Of a stretch of 64,000 nt of DNA, positions 56,485-64,000 are shown in pieces. Made by a program: the position numbers and the translations under genes. Within the stretch, counting starts at the first letter, position 1. Every line of letters starts with the position of its first letter. The DNA comes from Lysobacterales bacterium (GTDB lineage: Bacteria; Pseudomonadota; Gammaproteobacteria; Xanthomonadales; Rhodanobacteraceae). The notes below the pieces were generated by a model. It did no database searches. It was not told the origin of the DNA and saw nothing but the letters and a program-made list of their open reading frames with translations. Location of the stretch: NCBI GenBank assembly GCA_002632325.1, contig NSJK01000006.1:1-64000 (forward strand), read 5' to 3'.

Positions 56485-57861
56485 ATGATCCCCAACAGCG
56501 ATGATGGACCTGCGCCCGCACAAGGCGCCTTCCGTGTCATTTCCCGCTCGCAGCATTCGCTTTCGCGCAAGAGCATCTCCACCGGTGCCCTGCGTGTGCT
56601 GTATCGCCTGCACGAATCCGGGTTTCGTGCCTGTCTGGTCGGCGGCGCGGTGCGCGATCTGCTGCTGGGCAACCGACCCAAGGATTTCGACGTTGCCACC
56701 GATGCCACACCCGAGCAGGTGCGCACGCTGTTCCGCAACTGCCGCTTGATCGGCCGTCGTTTTCGCCTCGCCCATGTGGTGTTCGGACGCGAAATCGTCG
56801 AAGTGGCGACCTTCCGCGGCAGCAGCGATGACGGCAGCGGCGATCGCCATCTGGTCGATGGTCGACTGGTGCGCGACAACGTCTACGGCACGATCGAGGA
56901 AGATGCGGTCCGGCGCGATTTCACCATCAACGCGCTCTACTACGACATCGCCGATTTCAGCGTGCTCGATGCGGTCGGCGGCATGGATGATCTGCAGCGG
57001 CGCGAGTTGCGCCTGATTGGTGATCCGCAGCAGCGCTATCGCGAGGATCCGGTGCGCATGCTGCGCGCGGCTCGTCTGGCAGGCAAGCTCGGTTTTTCAA
57101 TCGAGGCCGCCACTGCCGCGCCTTTCGCCGCGCTCGGCTCGTTGCTTGACGAGGCATCGCCCGCGCGCTTGTTCGATGAATCCCTCAAGCTGTTCCTCGG
57201 TGGTTATGGTCTGGCGAGCTTCCACGCGCTGGAGCGGTACGGTCTGCTCGATCGCGTGTTCCCGGCCACCGCACGCGCGCTGCGCGCTGAACACGCCGCG
57301 CTGTTTCGCGTGCTGGTCGAACAGACCTTGCGCAACACCGACGAGCGCGTGCGTGCGGACAAACCCGTCACGCCGGCCTTCCTGTTCGCGGCTTTGTTGT
57401 GGGAGCCGGTGCGCGCACAGACACGCGCTGCGATCGAGGCCGGCACCGAGCCACTCGCAGCCTGGGCGCAGGCGAGTGCGCGTGTGCTTGGCGAGCAGTC
57501 CCGGCATGTGGCGATTCCGCGTCGCTTCACCCTCGCGATCGAGGAAATCTGGGAGATGCAGCCGCGCTTCCTGCAGCGCACGCGCAAGCGTGTGTTCCGT
57601 CTGCTCGAGCATCCGCGTTTCCGCGCAGCCTACGATTTCCTGGTAATGCGCGGCGCCGAGTCGCCGGAAATCGCCGAGCTTGCCGCGTGGTGGACGCAGG
57701 CGCAGGCGCTCAGTCACGAGGAACTGGGTCAGCAACTGGCGGGAGCGCCGGCAGCAGCGTCCGAAGGTGTGGCCAAGGCGCCCGCCAAGCGCAAGCGCTC
57801 GCGTCGTCGCCGCAAGGGCAAGACGGCACCTGCGGCGCCGGTGGCCGAAGGTGGAGAGTGA
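56485..57861 (+). CDS. pcnB: Poly(A) polymerase I
   Basis: This encodes 458 residues. It adds 3' poly(A) tails that trigger RNA decay. The nucleotidyltransferase signature is LVGGAVRDLLLGNRPKDFDV with the two catalytic Asp. RRFRLAHVVFGREIVEVATF, RRDFTINALYYD and GDPQQRYREDPVRMLRAARL follow. The C-terminal tail is very basic (KAPAKRKRSRRRRKGK), as in PcnB. It overlaps folK by 11 bases. tRNA-Glu lies upstream on the other strand. Confidence 0.95.
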   Translation: MIPNSDDGPAPAQGAFRVISRSQHSLSRKSISTGALRVLYRLHESGFRACLVGGAVRDLLLGNRPKDFDVATDATPEQVRTLFRNCRLIGRRFRLAHVVFGREIVEVATFRGSSDDGSGDRHLVDGRLVRDNVYGTIEEDAVRRDFTINALYYDIADFSVLDAVGGMDDLQRRELRLIGDPQQRYREDPVRMLRAARLAGKLGFSIEAATAAPFAALGSLLDEASPARLFDESLKLFLGGYGLASFHALERYGLLDRVFPATARALRAEHAALFRVLVEQTLRNTDERVRADKPVTPAFLFAALLWEPVRAQTRAAIEAGTEPLAAWAQASARVLGEQSRHVAIPRRFTLAIEEIWEMQPRFLQRTRKRVFRLLEHPRFRAAYDFLVMRGAESPEIAELAAWWTQAQALSHEELGQQLAGAPAAASEGVAKAPAKRKRSRRRRKGKTAPAAPVAEGGE

Positions 57862-58357
57862 ATCCGGCAGAGTTGCTGCGTGGGTAGGTCTGGGCAGCAA
57901 TCTTGACGATCCGCAGGCGCATGTCCTCGCGGCGTTCACCGAGTTGGCCGGAATCCGCGCCACTGAATTGATCCGTACCTCTTCGCTGTATCGCAGTGCA
58001 CCTTGGGGCGGCATCGAACAACCGGCCTTCATCAATGCTGTTGCCCAATTGCAGACCCGGCTCACGCCGCGCGAATTGCTCGAAAGTCTGTTGGCGATCG
58101 AACGGCGGCATGGACGTGTGCGCGATGGCAAGCGTTGGGGCCCGCGCACGCTCGATCTCGACCTGCTCGTGCATGGCGAGGCGATCATTCACGAAGACGG
58201 TCTGGAAGTACCGCATCCGCAGCTGGCGCAGCGCGCCTTCGTGTTGGCGCCGCTGGCACAGATCGCAGCGCATTTGCAGGTGCCGGGCATGGGTGTCGTC
58301 GCCGAGCTGCTGAGGCGCGTGGATGCCAGTCAATGCGTTCCAATTGATTCGGCTTGA
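57851..58357 (+). CDS. folK: 2-amino-4-hydroxy-6-hydroxymethyldihydropteridine pyrophosphokinase
   Basis: This encodes 168 residues from GTG 57851 (the only reasonable start after the pcnB end; exact start uncertain). The family motifs AWVGLGSNLDDPQAHVLAA, TSSLYRSAPWGGIEQPAFIN and the signature RWGPRTLDLDLLVHG are all present. The enzyme pyrophosphorylates the pterin in folate synthesis. It lies between pcnB and panB, as in many gammaproteobacteria. Confidence 0.95.
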   Translation: MESESGRVAAWVGLGSNLDDPQAHVLAAFTELAGIRATELIRTSSLYRSAPWGGIEQPAFINAVAQLQTRLTPRELLESLLAIERRHGRVRDGKRWGPRTLDLDLLVHGEAIIHEDGLEVPHPQLAQRAFVLAPLAQIAAHLQVPGMGVVAELLRRVDASQCVPIDSA

Positions 58358-58381
58358 GCTTGCACAAGCGAGCGGGAAATA

Positions 58382-59230
58382 ATGCGCGTTGCTTTCGCTG
58401 CACGTGACCTGTCCATGTACACCAGCAAGCCAGCCGGCCCGCCACTCGCCTTGCCCGACCTGCAGCGCTTGAAGCGCGAGAACGCCAAGATCGTCTGCGT
58501 GACCGCCTACGATGCGAGTCTGGCCGCGCGCGCCGACGAGGCCGGCATCGATCTCGTACTGGTCGGTGATTCGCTGGGCATGGTGGTGCAGGGCCACGCC
58601 AGCACCTTGCCGGTGACGATGGATGCGATGGCCTATCACGTTGCCTGTGTCGCGCGTGGCCTGAGCCGCGCGTTTCTCGTCGCCGACATGCCGTTCATGT
58701 CCTATCGAGATGTGCCGACCGCGATGAGCAATGCGACCCGCCTGATCGCCGAGTCCGGCGCGGCGATGGTCAAGCTCGAAGGCGCCGACTGGGTCTGCGA
58801 GGTGATCGATGCACTCAGTCGGCGCGAGATTCCGGTATGCGCGCATCTGGGGCTCACGCCGCAGTCGATCCATCGCCTCGGCGGCTATCGCGTGCAGGGA
58901 CGCGAGCAGGCCGATGCCGAGCGGTTGCGTGCCGATGCGCGCAAGGTGCAGGAGGCAGGCGCGCAACTGCTGGTGCTCGAATGCGTGCCGGCGCCGTTGG
59001 CCGCGGCGATCACGCGCGAACTCGCAATCCCCGTGATCGGCATCGGCGCGGGAGCCGACTGCGATGGCCAGATTCTCGTCATGCACGACCTGCTCGGCAT
59101 CACGCCGGGCAAGCGGCCGCGTTTCGCCAAGGACTTCCTTGCCGGTCGAGACTCGGTGCTCGCAGCGCTCGCCGAGTACGCGCGCGCGGTTCGCAGCGGC
59201 GAGTATCCCGCAGCCGAGCACTGCTACTGA
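58382..59230 (+). CDS. panB: 3-methyl-2-oxobutanoate hydroxymethyltransferase
   Basis: This encodes 282 residues. It transfers a hydroxymethyl group to 2-oxoisovalerate in pantothenate synthesis. Seen are CVTAYDASLAARADEAGIDL, VLVGDSLGMVVQGHASTLPV, VKLEGADWV and IGIGAGADCDGQILVMHDLLG. ATG 58382 is used; ATG 58415 (MYTSKPAG) is an alternative. It overlaps panC (TGATG). Confidence 0.95.
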   Translation: MRVAFAARDLSMYTSKPAGPPLALPDLQRLKRENAKIVCVTAYDASLAARADEAGIDLVLVGDSLGMVVQGHASTLPVTMDAMAYHVACVARGLSRAFLVADMPFMSYRDVPTAMSNATRLIAESGAAMVKLEGADWVCEVIDALSRREIPVCAHLGLTPQSIHRLGGYRVQGREQADAERLRADARKVQEAGAQLLVLECVPAPLAAAITRELAIPVIGIGAGADCDGQILVMHDLLGITPGKRPRFAKDFLAGRDSVLAALAEYARAVRSGEYPAAEHCY

Positions 59231-60075
59231 TGCGCAGCGTGACTTCAGCGCGCGACCTGCGTGCGGCGATTGACGCAGCGCGTGCGGCGGGTCATGCAAT
59301 TGCCTTCGTGCCGACCATGGGCAACCTGCATGCAGGTCACCACTCGCTGCTGCATCTGGCGCGTGAGCGAGCCGGTTTCGTTGTTGCGAGCGTGTTCGTC
59401 AACCCGACCCAGTTCGGTCCCAACGAGGATTTCGCGCGTTATCCGCGCACACCCGAGGCCGATGCGGCTGGCCTCGCCGCGCAGGGTTGCGATCTGTTGT
59501 TTCTGCCTGCCGTCGACGAGATCTATCCGTTCGGCGCCGACGCTGCGGTGCGTGTGCACGTGCCGGGCGTGACCGCGACGCTCGAGGGCGCGCTTCGTCC
59601 CGGGCATTTCGATGGCGTGGCGACCGTGGTGGCGAAGCTGTTCCATCTCGTGCAGCCCGATGTCGCGGTGTTCGGCCAGAAGGATTACCAGCAACTGTTG
59701 GTGATTCGGCGCATGGTGCGCGATCTTGCCTTTCCGCTGGAAATCCTCGCCGCGCCGATCGTGCGCGAGGCCAATGGTCTGGCGATGAGTTCGCGCAACC
59801 AGTACCTCGATGCGTCGACGCGCGAACGGGCGGGTGTGATCCATGCGACCCTGCAGGCGATGTGCGCCGCAGTGCAGGGTGCCGGAATGGCGCATGCGCA
59901 GATCGAGGCGATGGCGCGGGCACAGCTCGAACAGGCCGGCTTCGTGCCCGACTACGCCGTGCTGCGGCGGGCCGAAGATCTGAGCGATCCTGCGGCCGAT
60001 GAGCGCACGGGTCTGGTTGCCCTGATCGCGGCACGGGCCGGCAGCACGCGCCTGATCGACAATCTCCTGATCTGA
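59230..60075 (+). CDS. panC: Pantothenate synthetase
   Basis: This encodes 281 residues. It condenses pantoate and beta-alanine using ATP. Motifs: FVPTMGNLHAGHHSLLHLAR (HxGH), FVNPTQFGPNEDFARYPRT, VFGQKDYQQLLVIRRMV and MSSRNQYLD. The start ATG shares one base with the panB stop, so translation is coupled. panD follows only after 372 bases and has its own promoter. Confidence 0.96.
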   Translation: MRSVTSARDLRAAIDAARAAGHAIAFVPTMGNLHAGHHSLLHLARERAGFVVASVFVNPTQFGPNEDFARYPRTPEADAAGLAAQGCDLLFLPAVDEIYPFGADAAVRVHVPGVTATLEGALRPGHFDGVATVVAKLFHLVQPDVAVFGQKDYQQLLVIRRMVRDLAFPLEILAAPIVREANGLAMSSRNQYLDASTRERAGVIHATLQAMCAAVQGAGMAHAQIEAMARAQLEQAGFVPDYAVLRRAEDLSDPAADERTGLVALIAARAGSTRLIDNLLI

Positions 60076-60190
60076 GCACGCGATCACGGCAGGAAGCCGC
60101 TTGCCGCGATCTCGTGTCCGCTGCGTCGACCTTCCAGAACCACAATCGGACCGTCCATCGGTCGTGTAGCTTTTTTCTTTTGAGCTGTGG

Positions 60191-60317
60191 TATTCTCCCC
60201 ACGTCGACGGATCTTTCCGCAACATTGCGGCAGGATCTCAGACAGCAGGGCGCATCGCAGGTAATCGTCACTCCAAAATTGAAACCCTCGCAGCGGATTC
60301 GCGCGAGGGTTTTTTTT
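60191..60317 (+). ncRNA. Candidate small RNA between panC and panD
   Basis: A -10-like TATTCT at 60191-60196 would start a transcript near 60203. It could fold a first hairpin (gatc...ccgca / tgcgg...gatc, 60209-60237) and ends at a strong terminator at 60282-60317. No open frame of note lies inside. The -35 is weak. It may instead be the panC 3' end. Confidence 0.35.
60282..60317 (+). terminator. Rho-independent terminator
   Basis: The stem aaaccctcgc / gcgagggttt surrounds an 11-base loop and runs into eight T. It separates panC from panD. Confidence 0.9.
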
Positions 60318-60388
60318 GTTCGTTATTCAAGCACTTGTGTGGCTCGCCCAGGGTTTTACCCGGTTTGGTGCAGTGCCGCGAAGTGCTT

Positions 60389-60397
60389 TGCTATACT
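60389..60397 (+). promoter_or_regulatory. Extended -10 promoter of panD
   Basis: TGCTATACT is an extended -10 (TGn plus TATACT). Transcription would start near 60404, about 45 bases before the panD ATG. The -35 is weak, as expected for this type. Confidence 0.5.
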
Positions 60398-60447
60398 GCG
60401 GCGCCCGCCACTGTTGCATGGATGCAACATTCGCACTGGAACGATCC

Positions 60448-60828
60448 ATGCAAATGAACCTGCTCAAGGCGAAGATCCATCGCGCCAACGTCACTCAGGC
60501 CGAGCTTCACTACGAGGGCTCGTGCGCGATCGATGGCGACCTCCTCGATCTCGCCGGCATCCGCGAGTACGAGCAGATCCATATCTACAACGTCAACAAC
60601 GGCGAGCGCTTCTCGACCTATGCGATCCGCGCCGATGAGGGCTCGGGCGTGATCTCGATCAACGGAGCCGCAGCGCATCGCGCGCAGCCGGGCGACATCA
60701 TCATCATCTGCGTCTATGGCGTGTATGCCGAGGCCGAGGCCGCGCAGCACAAGCCGACCCTCGTCTACGTCGACCGCCACAACAAGGTCACGCACACCAA
60801 GCACTCGATTCCCAAGCAAGCCGCGTAG
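60448..60828 (+). CDS. panD: Aspartate 1-decarboxylase
   Basis: This encodes 126 residues. It makes beta-alanine for pantothenate. The precursor self-cleaves at Gly-Ser in [18 protein letters not shown] to create the pyruvoyl group. [32 protein letters not shown] and IIIICVYG are typical. ATG 60448 is used; ATG 60454 is possible. Confidence 0.96.
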   Translation: MQMNLLKAKIHRANVTQAELHYEGSCAIDGDLLDLAGIREYEQIHIYNVNNGERFSTYAIRADEGSGVISINGAAAHRAQPGDIIIICVYGVYAEAEAAQHKPTLVYVDRHNKVTHTKHSIPKQAA

Positions 60829-60885
60829 CGGCGCTTGCCGATCACGGTTGGCTTGATGCGCAGGCCGTCGAACGCAAGCTCAGAT

Positions 60886-61290
60886 TCAGAGTTGCACAAT
60901 GTCCCAGCCGTATTCCGCCATGCAGCCTTGCAGCATGGCCTCGCGTGTTTCGCGTGCCGATTTCCTTTCCGCGGGCGTGTTGCCCTTGTTCGTCGAAGCG
61001 GTTCCAACCCCACTGGTGCTTGAGTTGCACGTCGCGCCGGAGATGGAATTGAACTCCTGGGTCGTACACGCGTAGGTGTTGGTTCCCGACGGACTCGTCC
61101 CGGCTTTGGCGCCACTCGACTCTTCCTGCGCCCATATCCGTGCGCGTGCTCGGCAAATCGAGAGGGCCTGCTTGGCGGATGTGTTCGGCTTGGCAATCAG
61201 GGGGCGATAGGAATATTGGCGTCCACAGCCGGCCAGCATCGCAATCAGACAGATCGGCAGAATCATTCGAAGCAGTGGTTTGATCGACAT
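60886..61290 (-). CDS. Small lipoprotein of unknown function
   Basis: This encodes 134 residues. ATG 61290 has GGAGG shortly upstream. The signal ends in lipobox IAMLAGC (residue ~21). The mature part is polar with Ser/Thr/Asn-rich stretches (TSPSGTNTYACTT, SSTSGVGTASTNKGN) and several Cys, ending in EAMLQGCMAEYGWDI. That end resembles small proteobacterial lipoproteins of unknown role. It is convergent with panD. Confidence 0.78.
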   Translation of the reverse strand: MSIKPLLRMILPICLIAMLAGCGRQYSYRPLIAKPNTSAKQALSICRARARIWAQEESSGAKAGTSPSGTNTYACTTQEFNSISGATCNSSTSGVGTASTNKGNTPAERKSARETREAMLQGCMAEYGWDIVQL

Positions 61291-61386
61291 GACACCCTCC
61301 AGGTTGATTGCATGTCCATTCGAATGGAAGCACGAGCGGGAAGGAACGTAGCCGATCCTCAAGTCTTGCGGCAACAAGCTCCCGAT

Positions 61387-62442
61387 TCATCCCTCAAGAG
61401 CTTGCCGCGTCAATGCCCAGGCGACGTGTTCACGCACCAGTGCAGACGGATCGTTCTCGCGTGAGCGCAGTGCGGCGATCACCGCCGGTGTGCCCGGCGC
61501 ATTGCCGAGCGCGACCGCGATGTTGCGCAGCCAGCCCTCGTAGCCGGCACGACGAATCGCCATGCCCTCGGTGCGACTGAGGAACTCGGCCTCGGTCCAG
61601 GCGAACAATTCGACGAGCTTGGCCTTGTCCAGGCCGTGGCGCACGCGGAAGTCGGCTTCGCCGGTGGGCTGCGCGAACTTGTTCCAAGGACAGATCAATT
61701 GGCAATCATCGCAACCGAAAATGCGGTTGCCGATCAGTGGTCGCAGTGATTCCTCGATTGCACCCCGCTGCTCGATGGTGAGATAGGAAATGCAGCGCCG
61801 CGCATCGACCTTGAATGGCGCGATGATCGCGCCGGTCGGACAGACCTCGATGCAGCGTGTGCAGGTGCCACAGTGCATGCTCGCCGCCTCGTCGATCGGC
61901 AGCGGCAGGTCGGTGTAGATCTCGCCGAGAAAGAACCACGAGCCGGCATCTCGATTGATCACCAGACTGTGCTTCCCGATCCAGCCGAGGCCCGCATTGC
62001 GTGCGATCGCCTTCTCCAGCACCGGCGCCGAATCGACGAACACGCGATGGCCGAATGGCCCGGTCACCTCGGCGATTCGATCGGCGAGCTTCTGCAGCCG
62101 ACCGCGCATGAGCTTGTGGTAATCGCGGCCGAGTGCATAGCGCGAGATGTAGGCGCGCTCGCCATCGGCGAGCACCTTCCAGCCTTCGTCGATGTCGGTC
62201 GGTGCGTAATCCATGCGTGCCGAGATCACCCGCAGCGTGCCCGGTTGCAGCTCGGTCGGGCGCGAGCGGCGCGTGCCGTGGCGTTCCATGTAGTCCATCT
62301 CGCCATGGCGACCCGCGGCGAGCCATTCGAGCAGGTGGGTTTCATCCGCGCCCAAGTCGACATCGGCAACGCCGATCTGCTGGAAGCCGAGTTCGGCGCC
62401 CCACTGGCGCACTTGGGCAAGGAGCGCGGCGTAATCGATCAT
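61387..62442 (-). CDS. queG: Epoxyqueuosine reductase
   Basis: This encodes 351 residues. It reduces epoxyqueuosine to queuosine in tRNA, using cobalamin and two 4Fe-4S clusters. Cluster motifs: MHCGTCTRCIEVCPTGAI and GCDDCQLICPWNKF. The N-terminal GIADVDLG-type and WIGKHSLVINRDAGSWFFLG parts match QueG, and a HEAT-like end (LRNIAVALGNAPGTPAVI) is present. ATG 62442 is the family start. It is divergent from nnr, 50 bases away. Confidence 0.95.
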   Translation of the reverse strand: MIDYAALLAQVRQWGAELGFQQIGVADVDLGADETHLLEWLAAGRHGEMDYMERHGTRRSRPTELQPGTLRVISARMDYAPTDIDEGWKVLADGERAYISRYALGRDYHKLMRGRLQKLADRIAEVTGPFGHRVFVDSAPVLEKAIARNAGLGWIGKHSLVINRDAGSWFFLGEIYTDLPLPIDEAASMHCGTCTRCIEVCPTGAIIAPFKVDARRCISYLTIEQRGAIEESLRPLIGNRIFGCDDCQLICPWNKFAQPTGEADFRVRHGLDKAKLVELFAWTEAEFLSRTEGMAIRRAGYEGWLRNIAVALGNAPGTPAVIAALRSRENDPSALVREHVAWALTRQALEG

Positions 62443-62480
62443 GGCGGGCACGGCAGGCACATCGCGCGCAGGATGGCCGA

Positions 62481-62492
62481 TAGAATGCGCCG
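62481..62492 (+). promoter_or_regulatory. -10 element suggesting a leaderless nnr transcript
   Basis: TAGAAT at 62481-62486 ends six bases before the ATG at 62493, the same spacing as at 27763-27775. No ribosome-binding site is seen before the ATG. Confidence 0.35.
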
Positions 62493-63983
62493 ATGGCAAA
62501 CGATCCGCGCGAGCATGCTCTCTACACCGCCACGCAGGTGCGCCTGATCGATCAGGTGGCGATCAGTCGCTTGCGCATTGCCGGGCCCGAGCTGATGCGG
62601 CGCGCTGCGCTTGCGGCCTGGCAGTTGCTGCGTCGACGCTGGCCGCAGGCACGGCGTCTGCTGGTGCTCGCAGGCGGCGGCAACAATGGCGGCGATGCGT
62701 TTGAGCTGGCGCACCTGGCCTTGCGCGACGGTCTTGCGGTCGAGGTGCTTGCGCTGACGGCTGCATCGACCGGCGATGCCGGTGTCATGCGCGCTGCCTT
62801 CGTCGCCGCCGGTGGCGCCGTGGTCGTTGCCACAGCCGGGCTTGTGGTGCCGATGGCCGATGTCTGTGTCGATGGCCTGTTCGGCAGCGGCCTTGCCCGC
62901 GATGTCGATGGTGTGGCGCGCGGTCTGATCGAGCAGGTCAATGCGAGCGGCATGCCCGTGCTTGCGCTTGATGTGCCTTCGGGGCTGGATGCCGATCGCG
63001 GCGTGCCACGCGCGGTGGCGATGCGCGCGGCGGCGACGCTCTGTTTCGTCGCCTGGAAGCGTGGCCTGTTCACGGCGCAGGGCGCCGAGTACTGCGGCGA
63101 GCGCGAGCTGGCGACGCTCGACATTCCGCTGACGGCGTACGAAGAATTCGCGGCTGGCGCGAACTTGCTCGGAGCGGACGTATTTGCCAGCCTGCCACGC
63201 CGGCGTGCGCATGCGAACAAGGGAGATTGCGGGCATGTGCTCGTGGTGGGTGGCGATCACGGTTTTGGTGGTGCGGTCCAGCTCTGCGCCGCGGCAGCGC
63301 TGCGCAGCGGCGCGGGACTGGTGAGTGTGGCCACGCATGCGATGCATGTGGGCGCGCTCAATGCAGCCTTGCCTGAGGCGATGGCGCATGGTGTCGAGGA
63401 AGATGCCGATCTGCAGGCCTTGCTCGCGCGCGCCAGCGTGATCGCGCTCGGGCCCGGGCTCGGACAAAGCGATTGGTCGCATCATCTGTTCGCTGCGGCG
63501 CTGGCTGTGGAAAAGCCCTGTGTCGTCGATGCCGATGCACTCAACCTGCTGGCACGCATGCCGCGCGAACTCGGCGCGCATTGCGTGATCACGCCGCATC
63601 CGGGGGAAGCTGCGCGCCTGCTCGGTTGCAGTGTTCACCAAGTTCAGGCTGATCGCTTCGAGTCCGTGCGTGCGCTCGCCAAACGCTTCAATGCAATGGC
63701 GGTGCTCAAGGGCAGCGGCAGCCTGATCGCTGCGCCCGATGGTCGCATCGCGGTGTGCGCCTGGGGCAATCCCGGCATGGCCAGCGGCGGCATGGGCGAT
63801 TTGCTCACCGGTGTCATTGCCGCGCTGCTCGCGCAGGGACTGGATGCATGGCAAGCCGCTGGTCTGGGTGTCGCCGTGCATGCGCGCGCAGGCGATCTGG
63901 CCGCGGCTTCCGGCGAGCGCGGCATGATCGCGACTGACTTGTTGCCGCACTTGCGCATCATGCTGAACGGACGTTTTGCATGA
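62493..63983 (+). CDS. nnr: Bifunctional NAD(P)H-hydrate epimerase/dehydratase
   Basis: This encodes 496 residues. The N-terminal YjeF domain (residues ~1-215) epimerises damaged NAD(P)HX (LVLAGGGNNGGDAFELAHLA, LALDVPSGLDADRG). The C-terminal ribokinase-like domain (~225-490) dehydrates it (GDCGHVLVVGGDHGFGGAVQ, ITPHPGEAARLLG, NPGMASGGMGDLLTGVIAAL). It repairs hydrated nicotinamide cofactors. The stop overlaps the next ATG by four bases. Confidence 0.96.
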   Translation: MANDPREHALYTATQVRLIDQVAISRLRIAGPELMRRAALAAWQLLRRRWPQARRLLVLAGGGNNGGDAFELAHLALRDGLAVEVLALTAASTGDAGVMRAAFVAAGGAVVVATAGLVVPMADVCVDGLFGSGLARDVDGVARGLIEQVNASGMPVLALDVPSGLDADRGVPRAVAMRAAATLCFVAWKRGLFTAQGAEYCGERELATLDIPLTAYEEFAAGANLLGADVFASLPRRRAHANKGDCGHVLVVGGDHGFGGAVQLCAAAALRSGAGLVSVATHAMHVGALNAALPEAMAHGVEEDADLQALLARASVIALGPGLGQSDWSHHLFAAALAVEKPCVVDADALNLLARMPRELGAHCVITPHPGEAARLLGCSVHQVQADRFESVRALAKRFNAMAVLKGSGSLIAAPDGRIAVCAWGNPGMASGGMGDLLTGVIAALLAQGLDAWQAAGLGVAVHARAGDLAAASGERGMIATDLLPHLRIMLNGRFA

Positions 63984-64000
63984 ACACGGCAATGCGCCTC
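63980..64000 (+). CDS. First codons of the next gene, probably tsaE
   Basis: An ATG at 63980 overlaps the nnr stop (ATGA) and opens MNTAMRL to the window edge. In many gammaproteobacteria queG-nnr is followed by tsaE, so that identity is likely, but only from gene order. Confidence 0.4.

Overview
The window reads as chromosomal DNA of a high-GC gammaproteobacterium of the Xanthomonadales/Lysobacterales type, possibly close to Dokdonella or another member of Rhodanobacteraceae. This is inferred from the housekeeping set (min operon, parC, ppk-ppx, dapA-bamC, fdxA, pcnB-folK-panBC, queG/nnr) and from secreted proteins carrying a Cys-Asp-Gly-Phe type signature near their ends. The species cannot be read from the sequence alone. 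No phage, plasmid, CRISPR or rRNA locus is visible.

Layout. 1-12.3 kb holds a family of giant secreted beta-rich proteins. The 3' part of one gene is repeated, apparently identically, 7,025 bp downstream inside a complete 2,142-codon gene, and a smaller paralogue follows. 12.4-16.2 kb has parC, a decayed TPR-protein fragment and three copies of a highly structured ~161-bp repeat. 16.2-24.4 kb carries a DUF805 protein, a fluoride-riboswitch-led crcB-DUF190-cfa cluster, a Bcr/CflA drug exporter, secreted proteins of unknown role and a CPBP protease. 24.5-27.6 kb is a minus-strand operon GNAT - minC - minD - minE - HEACH-motif protein whose genes mostly overlap by a few bases. 27.8-31 kb has a NarL-type two-component pair and an SRPBCC protein.

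31.1-37.6 kb is the most unusual part. A minus-strand operon encodes two Roadblock/LC7 proteins, a small GTPase of the MglA/CvnD type, a 308-residue protein with a full-length paralogue just beyond the operon, an unrecognised 308-residue protein and a histone-deacetylase-fold enzyme. A divergent gene encodes a LuxR-type regulator with a degenerate receiver. I propose that these form one signalling module.

37.6-64 kb is mostly housekeeping: greB, a HerA/DUF853 ATPase, an MltD-like transglycosylase, ppx and ppk, a BepA-like M48 protease, glutaredoxin, an AhpD-like protein, NAD-type isocitrate dehydrogenase, an outer-membrane protein, PIN-PhoH, bcp, gcvR, dapA-bamC, fdxA, tRNA-Glu(CUC), pcnB-folK-panB-panC, panD, queG, nnr and the first codons of the next gene, probably tsaE. 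A candidate small RNA lies between panC and panD.
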